DNA from: an uncultured Collinsella sp.
GTDB lineage: Bacteria; Actinomycetota; Coriobacteriia; Coriobacteriales; Coriobacteriaceae
Assembly (NCBI GenBank): GCA_958445895.1
Contig: CAUCTV010000018.1
Span: 1 to 22,505, forward strand
Direction of reading: 5' to 3'
Length of the DNA: 22,505 nt
Of this stretch, positions 9,764 to 16,819 are shown one piece after another. Within the stretch, counting starts at the first letter, position 1; each line of letters begins with the position of its first letter. The notes under the pieces were generated by a model that was not told where the DNA came from, did not search any database, and worked only from the letters and a program-made list of their open reading frames with translations. The position numbers and the translations under genes are program-made.

Positions 9764-10024
9764 CTAGGCATAGACTCGTCCGCCTTCGTAGGCAAAACGC
9801 AGGATGAGCGGGGCATTGTTGCGCACGAAATCATCGAGTTCTTTGAGGTCCGCTTCGCTAAAGCCCTCGTGTGACACCCAATTGAATGCCGGCAAGATAC
9901 ACTCCGCCGTGTCAAAACCCCAATCGCGCGGGCGCTCCACAACAACCTTCACCGTGTTGTCCTCCCGGACTTCGGAATACGAAACCTGCGTATCGTCCTC
10001 AAGGCGGACATATTCCCACATCAT
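9764..10024 (-). CDS. Small acidic protein of unknown function
   Basis: An 86-residue acidic protein of no recognised family, without signal peptide or membrane segment. It starts 54 bases after the dnaX stop, with a modest GGAG about 9 bases before ATG 10024; a second ATG follows directly (MMWEY). A TATACT hexamer at 10065-10060 on the minus strand could give it its own promoter, or it may be read through from dnaX. It converges on the 9274 gene with only 22 bases between the two stops. Composition is less GC-rich than that of dnaX. Confidence 0.65.
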   Translation of the reverse strand: MMWEYVRLEDDTQVSYSEVREDNTVKVVVERPRDWGFDTAECILPAFNWVSHEGFSEADLKELDDFVRNNAPLILRFAYEGGRVYA

Positions 10025-10078
10025 AAGCTCGCTCCGTTCAAAGGGTTCTCTTCTTGAGCAGTATACCCGCCTGCGCAG

Positions 10079-12559
10079 CTACTCCACCGGCTTGAAGATG
10101 GTGGACTGGCCGAAGACGCTGCGGATGAGGGCTTTGGCCTCGTCCTCGGTCTGCGGGATGCTCGGGGCTGCACCCTGATGGCCGAAGGGGCCGCCCGCAC
10201 CGGAGTTGGACTCCCAGGGAGCTGCAGGAGCGTCCTCCTCTTTGGGGGCAGTTGCAGCGGACTTGGGCGCGGACGCCGCACCCGGCACGTCGAACGGAGG
10301 CAGATCGTCCCCACCAGCATCGGCAACAAAACCGCCAACCATGGCATCGTCGTAGGGAACCTGCTCGGATTCCCATGGCGCAGACGGCGCGGCGGGCTGA
10401 GCCTTGGGAGCGGACGCGCGCTCGGGCGCTCGGGGCGCGGGCTCGGTCGGGAGCTTGCCCGTGGCAGGAGCGCCGGCGGGGTTGTCGGAGCGCAGCCAGG
10501 GGGCTTTGCCCAGGTCGGACGACTTGGGCGCGGGCGAGGCAGGCTTGGGCGCGGGTGTCGGAGCAGCCGGTTTGGCCATGACGGGCTTAGGCGCCGACGG
10601 GGTCGGCGCCGCTATCGGTGCTGCTTTTGGCTGCGTCGCGCTGGCGCTCGAGGATGCCGGGGCCGCCGAGGACACGGGTTGCGGGTCCGCAGATACCGCA
10701 GCCCGTGCAGATGGAGAATGCTCCTCATGTTGAGGAGCCGGCGTGCCACCCCCATCCAGGACATAGTCGACGGTACGACGACCGAAGACCGCACTGACTG
10801 TCGGCAGGACCACCGACTGCGTGTCGGCGCGTCCAAGCATCTTGATGGCAAAGGTCGAGCCCGCGGGGAACGAGACCGTGAGCCTGGAGCCGTCGTCAGC
10901 CGTGGCGCGGGCATTGAGCAAAAGCCCCGCGTAGGAAGCCTGACGCGCCTTGACACGCTCGACAACCTCGGCCCATTTGCGCTGCAGCTCTCCGGCATCC
11001 TCGACCGCGGGCGTCTCGGCAGTACCGGCGGCGGCAACCTGGGCGGCATTGTTGGACTGGGGCTTAGGTGCCGGAGCGGTGGCAGGCGCGGGAGCCGCAA
11101 CGGGCTGAGGCGTCGGAGTCGGCGCAGGCTGAGGTGCAGACGCTGCAGGCTTGGAAGCCGACACGGACGCAGAACGGGGCGCAGGCTGAGCCGCCGGAGC
11201 GGCAGCACCACGGTCCCAAGGCATACCGCCCTGGCGCGCGGACGTATCAGCGGTGGTAGCAGATGCCGCCGGAGTAGCGGCTCGGGCACCCGAGATCAGC
11301 GTCGGCTGCTGGGCAGCAGCGGGTACGGATGCTGCAGGCGCGGTGGCCTGAGCAGCAGCCACGCTCGCCGGCACGGCGCCGTTGGCAACCATGGCCTCCA
11401 GACGCGCCACGCGCTCGGCCAATGCCTCAATCGTTAAATCAGCCTCGGGACGTGCCAGACGCGTACAGGCAATCTCGAGCACCAGGCGCACGTCGCTCGC
11501 GCCCCTCATCTCCAGTGCGGCATCGTCGAGCACCGTCAGCACGCGGGCCAGGCGGTCGGCAGGATGCTCGCCAAAGGCAGCGGCCTCGGCAGCAAGCGCC
11601 TCGGCCTGCTCGGAGCCGCCCTCAAACAGCTCGGCACGGGCACCGGCAACGCAGGCAACGTACACGTCACGCACATGCGCTACCAGGTCGCGCGTCAGCT
11701 CCAGCAGGTCGTTTCCTTCCTCGACCTGCGCACGGATCAGTCCATAGAGCTCGGCAACATCGCGATCGGCAATGGCGCGGGAAAACTCGCCCAGAATCTG
11801 GTCCGAAACCTCGCCTAAAAGCGAGCGGGCATCGTCCGCATGCACAGAACCGTTGCCAAAAACGCTCAGCTGCTCCAGCGTGGAGAGCGCGTCGCGCATG
11901 CCGCCCTTGGCATGGCGCGCCACGATGGCGAGCGCCTCGTCGTCGTAATCGAAGCCCTCCTGCTCGCATACGTATGCCAGGCGATGCTCAATATCCTCGT
12001 TGCCGATGCGATGGAAATCGAAACGCTGGCAGCGCGAGAGGATGGTCTCCAGAATCTTTTGCGGGTCGGTGGTGCACAGCACAAAGATCACGTGTGCCGG
12101 CGGCTCCTCAAGCGTCTTGAGCAGCGCGTTGAACGCCGCCGTCGTGAGCATGTGGACCTCGTCGATGATATAGATCTTGTACTTGCCGCGCACCGGGGCA
12201 AAGTTGACGGAGTTGATGATCTCCTCGCGCACGTTGTCCACGCCGGTACGGCTTGCGGCATCGAGCTCGTAGACATCGGGGTGGTTGCCCTCGGCAATGA
12301 GCTCGCACTCCTCGCAGGTACCGTCGGGCATGCAGCCGCTTGCACCCTCGGCGCGCGCCACCTCGGCATTGCGGCACAGCAGCGCCTTGGCAAGGATGCG
12401 CGCCATGGTGGTCTTGCCCGTGCCGCGCGGTCCGCAGAACAGGTAGGCGTGGGACAGGCGTCCCTCGGTGATAGCGTGCTCGAGCGTCGAGACGATATGC
12501 TGCTGGCCCACCACGGAGTCGAAGGTGAGCGGGCGATACTTTCGGTACAACGATTCCAT
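10079..12559 (-). CDS. dnaX: DNA polymerase III subunit gamma/tau
   Basis: Clamp-loader ATPase subunit of the replicative polymerase, 826 residues. The AAA+ part (1-360) shows the N-terminal MESLYRKYRP signature, Walker A GPRGTGKT (43-50), a zinc module (Cys62, 76, 82, 85), Walker B IIDEVHML (131-138) and the SRC motif (175-177). A long Ala/Pro-rich region follows, interrupted by a folded segment around 540-620 (WAEVVERVKARQ to VDYVLDGG) resembling the tau domain of Gram-positives. The extreme C-terminus (TEDEAKALIRSVFGQSTIF) looks conserved and may contact the polymerase. The ATG at 12559 follows GGGGGAG and matches the family start; an upstream frame extension of 73 codons is spurious. I see no A-AAA-AAG-type slippery site, so a separate gamma form by frameshifting is not supported. 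Confidence 0.97.
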   Translation of the reverse strand: MESLYRKYRPLTFDSVVGQQHIVSTLEHAITEGRLSHAYLFCGPRGTGKTTMARILAKALLCRNAEVARAEGASGCMPDGTCEECELIAEGNHPDVYELDAASRTGVDNVREEIINSVNFAPVRGKYKIYIIDEVHMLTTAAFNALLKTLEEPPAHVIFVLCTTDPQKILETILSRCQRFDFHRIGNEDIEHRLAYVCEQEGFDYDDEALAIVARHAKGGMRDALSTLEQLSVFGNGSVHADDARSLLGEVSDQILGEFSRAIADRDVAELYGLIRAQVEEGNDLLELTRDLVAHVRDVYVACVAGARAELFEGGSEQAEALAAEAAAFGEHPADRLARVLTVLDDAALEMRGASDVRLVLEIACTRLARPEADLTIEALAERVARLEAMVANGAVPASVAAAQATAPAASVPAAAQQPTLISGARAATPAASATTADTSARQGGMPWDRGAAAPAAQPAPRSASVSASKPAASAPQPAPTPTPQPVAAPAPATAPAPKPQSNNAAQVAAAGTAETPAVEDAGELQRKWAEVVERVKARQASYAGLLLNARATADDGSRLTVSFPAGSTFAIKMLGRADTQSVVLPTVSAVFGRRTVDYVLDGGGTPAPQHEEHSPSARAAVSADPQPVSSAAPASSSASATQPKAAPIAAPTPSAPKPVMAKPAAPTPAPKPASPAPKSSDLGKAPWLRSDNPAGAPATGKLPTEPAPRAPERASAPKAQPAAPSAPWESEQVPYDDAMVGGFVADAGGDDLPPFDVPGAASAPKSAATAPKEEDAPAAPWESNSGAGGPFGHQGAAPSIPQTEDEAKALIRSVFGQSTIFKPVE

Positions 12560-12674
12560 GGGTGCTCCCCCGGGTATACTGAGACTTGTTGCCGCGACGG
12601 CCATGCGGTCGCACGGCATACTGCATTCATAATAACCCGTACGGCGAGCCCGCCGCGATAGGAGTCCAAAGAGC
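12560..12674. promoter_or_regulatory. Divergent promoter region of dnaX (-) and the YcxB-like gene (+)
   Basis: A 115-base gap between two divergent starts must carry promoters for both. -10-like hexamers visible are TATACT (12574-12579) and CATAAT (near 12648) on the + strand, and TATTAT in the same A/T-rich patch on the minus strand. None has a convincing -35. Confidence 0.35.
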
Positions 12675-13391
12675 ATGGCAGACGCAGAGAGCAACCTCGT
12701 TCCCTCCGAAGCAGCCGACCAGGTCGAGGTCGCGCTCGAGGCGCAGGCAGCAGCCGACGACGGCATCCTGTACCTCAACGAGTATCAGTACGAAAACGAC
12801 CTCGTCACCGACTTTGCGCGCCTGGTCGCCTCGCCCAGGCGCCGTGGCTCCCTGTACGTCGCCGCCGCGATTGCCGCGCTCATCGGCATCGGCATGCTGG
12901 TGGCCGGCGGCAGCTGGATCAAGTTCGGCGTCGTGCTGATCGTGTTCGGCGCCTTTTTGGCCTGGTGGAGCAAGAACCTGCACCACACGCTCGCCCGCGA
13001 CTTTATCGACGCCGTCGAGGCCGACGAGTCCATGGGTGGCCGCTATCGCCGCGTCGCCGCCAACGAGGACGGCCTGATGGTTTGGGGCAAGAGCGGCAAG
13101 TCGCAGTTCTTCCCGTTTGACAAGCTCGACCACGTACTCGACGGCGAGCGCATCTTTGTGGCCATGTTCGCCGACCAGGGCGTGACGATCCCCAAGGACA
13201 CCTTCGTCCGTGGCGATGCCGAGCAGTTCGGTCCCTTCCTCAAGGCCCGCATCAACAAAAAACTCCGCATCGAGACCAAGAAGAAGAAAATGAAGGCCGA
13301 GAAGGCCGCCGCCGAGGCCAAGCAGGGCGACAAGCCCCAGGAGACCAAGGGCAAGCAGCGCAAGCAGAAGAAGAACAAGAAGAAGCACTAA
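12675..13391 (+). CDS. Two-helix membrane protein, YcxB-like
   Basis: A 238-residue protein. An acidic Ala-rich N-terminus (1-30) precedes a short segment with conserved-looking aromatic residues (LYLNEYQYENDLV). Two adjacent membrane helices follow (about 59-77 and 82-98), then a soluble domain (105-210) ending in VTIPKDTFVRGDAEQFGPFL, the pattern seen at the end of YcxB-type domains, and a Lys-rich tail (215-238) likely to face the cytoplasm. An AGGAG lies 9 bases before the ATG. The function of YcxB-like proteins is not established. It is divergent from dnaX and lies 144 bases before the kinase operon, which has its own promoter candidate. Confidence 0.8.
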   Translation: MADAESNLVPSEAADQVEVALEAQAAADDGILYLNEYQYENDLVTDFARLVASPRRRGSLYVAAAIAALIGIGMLVAGGSWIKFGVVLIVFGAFLAWWSKNLHHTLARDFIDAVEADESMGGRYRRVAANEDGLMVWGKSGKSQFFPFDKLDHVLDGERIFVAMFADQGVTIPKDTFVRGDAEQFGPFLKARINKKLRIETKKKKMKAEKAAAEAKQGDKPQETKGKQRKQKKNKKKH

Positions 13392-13446
13392 GGCCAAGCC
13401 AGACAGGCAGCCTCACATCCCGTTATCCTCGCCATCCGCCCGAGCG

Positions 13447-13455
13447 TGCTACACT
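13447..13455 (+). promoter_or_regulatory. Candidate extended -10 promoter of the kinase-fhaA-fhaB-pstP operon
   Basis: TGCTACACT matches an extended -10 (TGnTACACT) about 80 bases before the kinase start at 13536. The -35 position is poor. Confidence 0.4.
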
Positions 13456-13535
13456 AGCAGCATCTATGCCACCGCGAACGGCTCGGCCCCACGCCCGCCA
13501 CTCGCAAACGAACTTTAAACGCACGAGGGTTGGCC

Positions 13536-15389
13536 ATGCCGCTTTTCTCGCAACATACCGCCCGGTTCTCGCCGGACGTTCCTTTGGAGGGCACCAGCTC
13601 TCGCGAGCTGCTCAAGCGGTACCAGCCGCTCGAGACACTTGCGACCGGCGGTTTTGGCTCCATCGAGATTTGCCGCGACACGCACCTGCGCCGCCGCGTC
13701 GCCATTAAGCGCATCCCCCTTATCAACGGCGCCGGCATGCCCGCCAGCGACATCATGGATGTCCTGCGCGAGGCGCACACTGCCGCCATGCTTCAACATC
13801 CCAATATCGTGCAGGTCATCGACTTTACGCACGACACAGCCTATGCCTACCTGGTCATGGAGTATGTCGACGGTATGTCGCTGGCCGAGTTTTTGCATCG
13901 CGTGGACGGCCACTCGCTCACCTTTGACGAGGCCGCGGCCATTGCCGATGCCCTGGGCCAGGCGCTCACCTTCGCCCATAGCAATGGCGTACTCCACCTG
14001 GACATTAAGCCCGCCAACGTGCTCATCGACCACTCGGGCAATGTAAAGCTCACCGACTTTGGCATGGCGCGACTGTCGTCCGCCGGTGGCTTTGGCGGCT
14101 CGCGCGGCGGCACCATCGGCTACATGCCGCCCGAGCAGCTCGATATCGAGACCGGCACGGTCGACGAACGCGCCGATGTCTTTGCCCTTGCCTGCGTTAT
14201 CTATGAGGGCTTGTGCGGCAGCGCTCCCTTTATGGCGGCCACGCCCGCCGACTCGCTCGACCGCATCATCGGCGGCGCCACCTATCCCAGCGAGCTGATA
14301 CCACACTTTCCCCCGGGAGCCGAGAGCGCGCTCATGAGCGCGCTCTCCCCCATGCCGCAGGACCGCCCCAACAGCATCGAGGCATTTTGCGACCAACTCC
14401 TTGCCGGTCTGGGCAGCGTGCGCGAGGGCCGTCGCAGTCTGGAGCAAATGGTTGGCGAGCTTTCGGATGACGAGCAGGAGCTCGACGATATCGAGCCGTC
14501 GTACTACGAGGACGACGCCATCGAGGTCGACCCCGCGCTCGGCTGGGCGGGCACGCGCTGGAGCCATGCGCGCGACTACACCATGCACGCTATCTCGGCG
14601 CTAACGTGCGGCACCTTTAGCTTTTTGCTGATGCAAACGGCCGGGGTCGCGGCGCTTCCCGGCCTGGTCATTGCGGCCATCGCGATCGGAGCGGCGGCTG
14701 GCCTGGCCCCCCAAATTGGCTCGGCCATCTCGGCTGTGGGCTTTTTGGTGCTCATGGCCAACGCCACCATGCAGGCGCAGGGCATCCTGTCGATGTTGCC
14801 CGTCGCGGTGATCTTTGCCGCTGCCATGTCCGGTTGGTGGATCGCCTGGGGTCGCACCGAGGCTGCCGCGAGCGCCGCACTCACCTGCGCGCTTGCGCTT
14901 GGCTGTCTGACCGGCAATACCTTCCTGGCAGCTGGGGTCGCCGCCGGCGTCGCGTCATTTTGGCTCGGCCCGGCAAGCGCCGCCGCGGCAACGGGCATGG
15001 GCGCGCTTTTTGCCCGTCTGGCCACGGTCGCGCTTTCAGCCGGAGGCGTGCTGGGGCTCGGCAACGTTGCCGCAGCGCTGGAAGACCCGCTCCTTTGGGC
15101 TGCCTTTGCGCTGGTCGCGACAACTGCCGCGGCGTCATCTGCGCTGCTCAATGCCCATGCCAAGCGTGCCGATCAGGGCTCAAACCTTGCCGCCATCGCC
15201 GCCATCGCTGTCACCGGCATCGGCTGCGCAGCGGCATCCTGTCTTGCACACCATATGGAAATTGCCAGCCTTGCAGCCGCGGTCGCCGCCAAGGCGGCAG
15301 TTGCGGGAACCCTATCCTCTATAATCGTTGGGATATGCCTATATTTGCTCGGATACCAAAGAACCTATACGGAGAGTGATCTTTCGTGA
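13536..15389 (+). CDS. Multipass membrane Ser/Thr kinase with a non-RD (HLD) catalytic loop
   Basis: A 617-residue kinase heading the fha-pstP-rodA/pbpA operon. The kinase domain spans about 29-292: Gly-rich loop ATGGFGS (36-42), VAIK with Lys58, Glu79 in helix C, catalytic loop HLDIKPAN (154-161), DFG (174-176), GTIGYMPPE (192-200) and Asp214. The HRD Arg is Leu155, making it a non-RD kinase, while the catalytic Asp156, Lys158 and Asn161 remain. An acidic linker (about 305-335) leads to a large Ala/Gly-rich hydrophobic region (350-607) with roughly eight to ten membrane segments and no external domain. ATG 13536 follows GAGGG with good spacing; a TTG two codons earlier overlaps that site. 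The stop overlaps the GTG start of fhaA. In mycobacteria this cluster carries pknA; this kinase is not a clear PknA orthologue. Confidence 0.93.
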   Translation: MPLFSQHTARFSPDVPLEGTSSRELLKRYQPLETLATGGFGSIEICRDTHLRRRVAIKRIPLINGAGMPASDIMDVLREAHTAAMLQHPNIVQVIDFTHDTAYAYLVMEYVDGMSLAEFLHRVDGHSLTFDEAAAIADALGQALTFAHSNGVLHLDIKPANVLIDHSGNVKLTDFGMARLSSAGGFGGSRGGTIGYMPPEQLDIETGTVDERADVFALACVIYEGLCGSAPFMAATPADSLDRIIGGATYPSELIPHFPPGAESALMSALSPMPQDRPNSIEAFCDQLLAGLGSVREGRRSLEQMVGELSDDEQELDDIEPSYYEDDAIEVDPALGWAGTRWSHARDYTMHAISALTCGTFSFLLMQTAGVAALPGLVIAAIAIGAAAGLAPQIGSAISAVGFLVLMANATMQAQGILSMLPVAVIFAAAMSGWWIAWGRTEAAASAALTCALALGCLTGNTFLAAGVAAGVASFWLGPASAAAATGMGALFARLATVALSAGGVLGLGNVAAALEDPLLWAAFALVATTAAASSALLNAHAKRADQGSNLAAIAAIAVTGIGCAAASCLAHHMEIASLAAAVAAKAAVAGTLSSIIVGICLYLLGYQRTYTESDLS

Positions 15390-16396
15390 ACTTCCTGAAC
15401 ATCTTCGAGGACCACGTGGCCGGCATCTTCGGTGCCACCCGTGCCCCGTTCTCCTTTAAGAAGCTTGCCAAGCAGGCCGCTCGCGACATGGAGGATCAGA
15501 CTCTGGTGATCAATGGCGTCAACACGGCGCCGGCACTCTATACCATCCTGATCGCCGCCGACGACGATCCCATGCTCGCCCCGTTCTACCCCGAGCTTTC
15601 GCGCGAGGTCCGCGAGTTTGTGAAGGCGCAGGCCGAAAAGCGCCGTTATGTCTTTGTCGGCGAGCCCCTCGTGCGCTTTATGATCGATCCGCAGCTGCGC
15701 GCCGGCAAGTTCTCGGTCTTTGCCGAGAACGTCGATGCCCCCACGCTCGGCCGCCTGTACGAAGAAGAGCGCGCCTATCAAAACGGTCTGGGCCAAAACA
15801 ACTCCGCGGCAAGCCGTGCCGCCAGCGCCCCGCGCGCCGGCCAGCAGCAGTTTGCTGCCCCGCAGCCGCAGCGCCCCGCCGCCATGCCCCAGCAGCAGCC
15901 GACGCCTCGCGCCGCCGCTCCTGACCCGCTTGCCGTAGCAGATCCCTTCGCGCCTAGCGTCCCCGACCCCGCCGCTCCTATCCCGGTGCCGCAGACCGTC
16001 TCGCGCGACGCGCTTGCCGGCATGGGCGGAGCCGCCGCGACCGGTGCCGCCGTGGGCCTAGGCGCCGCAGCCGGCATCGCCTCCAACATGGCGAGCACTC
16101 GCGCCCCACAGCGCCCGCTCGCCCAGCTCGTCGACGTCGTGAGCGGCGAGAGCCATAGCATCACCTCCGCACAGGTGACTATCGGTCGCGAGCGCTCAGT
16201 TTCCGATATTGCCCTGCGCGACCCCAACGTGTCGCGCCGCCACGCCCAGCTCACCTTTACGGGCTCGGATTGGTCGATCGAGGACCTCAATTCCACCAAC
16301 GGCACGCTCGTCAACAACCGCCGCATTACGCGCTGCCCGCTGCGCAACGGCGATCTGCTGACGTTTGGCCTGAGCACCTTTGAATTTAGGGGATAG
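15386..16396 (+). CDS. fhaA: FhaA-like protein (DUF3662 plus FHA domain)
   Basis: A 336-residue two-domain protein. The N-terminal domain (1-115) begins NFLNIFEDHVAGIFG and is of the FhaA N-terminal (DUF3662) type. A Pro/Ala/Gln-rich linker (135-245) follows, then a C-terminal FHA domain (about 250-336) with all phosphothreonine-reading residues: IGR (Arg268), SRRH (283-286) and NSTNGT (302-307). In mycobacteria FhaA binds phosphorylated kinase and peptidoglycan-synthesis partners. It uses GTG at 15386, overlapping the preceding kinase stop (GTGA) with GGAG upstream, so it is translationally coupled. It lies six bases before fhaB. Confidence 0.93.
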   Translation: MNFLNIFEDHVAGIFGATRAPFSFKKLAKQAARDMEDQTLVINGVNTAPALYTILIAADDDPMLAPFYPELSREVREFVKAQAEKRRYVFVGEPLVRFMIDPQLRAGKFSVFAENVDAPTLGRLYEEERAYQNGLGQNNSAASRAASAPRAGQQQFAAPQPQRPAAMPQQQPTPRAAAPDPLAVADPFAPSVPDPAAPIPVPQTVSRDALAGMGGAAATGAAVGLGAAAGIASNMASTRAPQRPLAQLVDVVSGESHSITSAQVTIGRERSVSDIALRDPNVSRRHAQLTFTGSDWSIEDLNSTNGTLVNNRRITRCPLRNGDLLTFGLSTFEFRG

Positions 16397-16402
16397 TCTC
16401 TT

Positions 16403-16819
16403 ATGAACATCGATATCGTCCTTTTTGCAGGCCGCATCGTCCTGGTCGCCCTGCTCTATATCTTCCTGTTCGCCGTCATGAAGACCGGCGTGGGACTTGT
16501 GCGCGGGCAGCGTCGCGACTCGGCTATCTGGACGATCGATGTGGACAAGGGTCCGCGCGGTATCCGCGGCATCCACGTAGACATGCTCGGCCCCGTCATC
16601 GTCGGTCGCTCGCCATCTTCGGACATCTGCATCAACGAACCGTTCGTCTCGGCCTCGCATGCGCGCTTTTCGCTGCAGGGCCCGGCGCTCATCATCGAGG
16701 ACCTCAACTCGCTTAACGGCACGCTCGTCAACGGCCGCCAGCTTGTGGAGCCCGCAACGCTGCGCGAGGGCGACGAAGTCCAGATTGGCGACGTGGTCAT
16801 GAAGGTGAACCGTCGATGA
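16403..16819 (+). CDS. fhaB: FhaB/FipA-like membrane-anchored FHA protein
   Basis: A 138-residue protein with one N-terminal membrane helix (about 7-29) and a cytoplasmic FHA domain (about 58-137). Binding residues are intact: VGR (Arg69), SASH (83-86) and LNSLNGT (Asn105). Length and layout match actinobacterial FhaB (FipA), which links Ser/Thr kinases to cell division and wall synthesis. An AGGGG ribosome site precedes the ATG. The stop overlaps the pstP start (ATGA), so it belongs to the same coupled operon. Confidence 0.94.
   Translation: MNIDIVLFAGRIVLVALLYIFLFAVMKTGVGLVRGQRRDSAIWTIDVDKGPRGIRGIHVDMLGPVIVGRSPSSDICINEPFVSASHARFSLQGPALIIEDLNSLNGTLVNGRQLVEPATLREGDEVQIGDVVMKVNRR

Noticed and set aside
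10178..11437. Arg/Gly-rich 419-codon frame opposite dnaX
   Set aside because: It is a shadow of the Ala/Pro-rich DnaX tail, with no ribosome site and no family resemblance.
10079..12559. Programmed frameshift producing a short gamma form of DnaX
   Set aside because: No A-rich slippery heptamer was found on the coding strand near the end of the AAA+ part.
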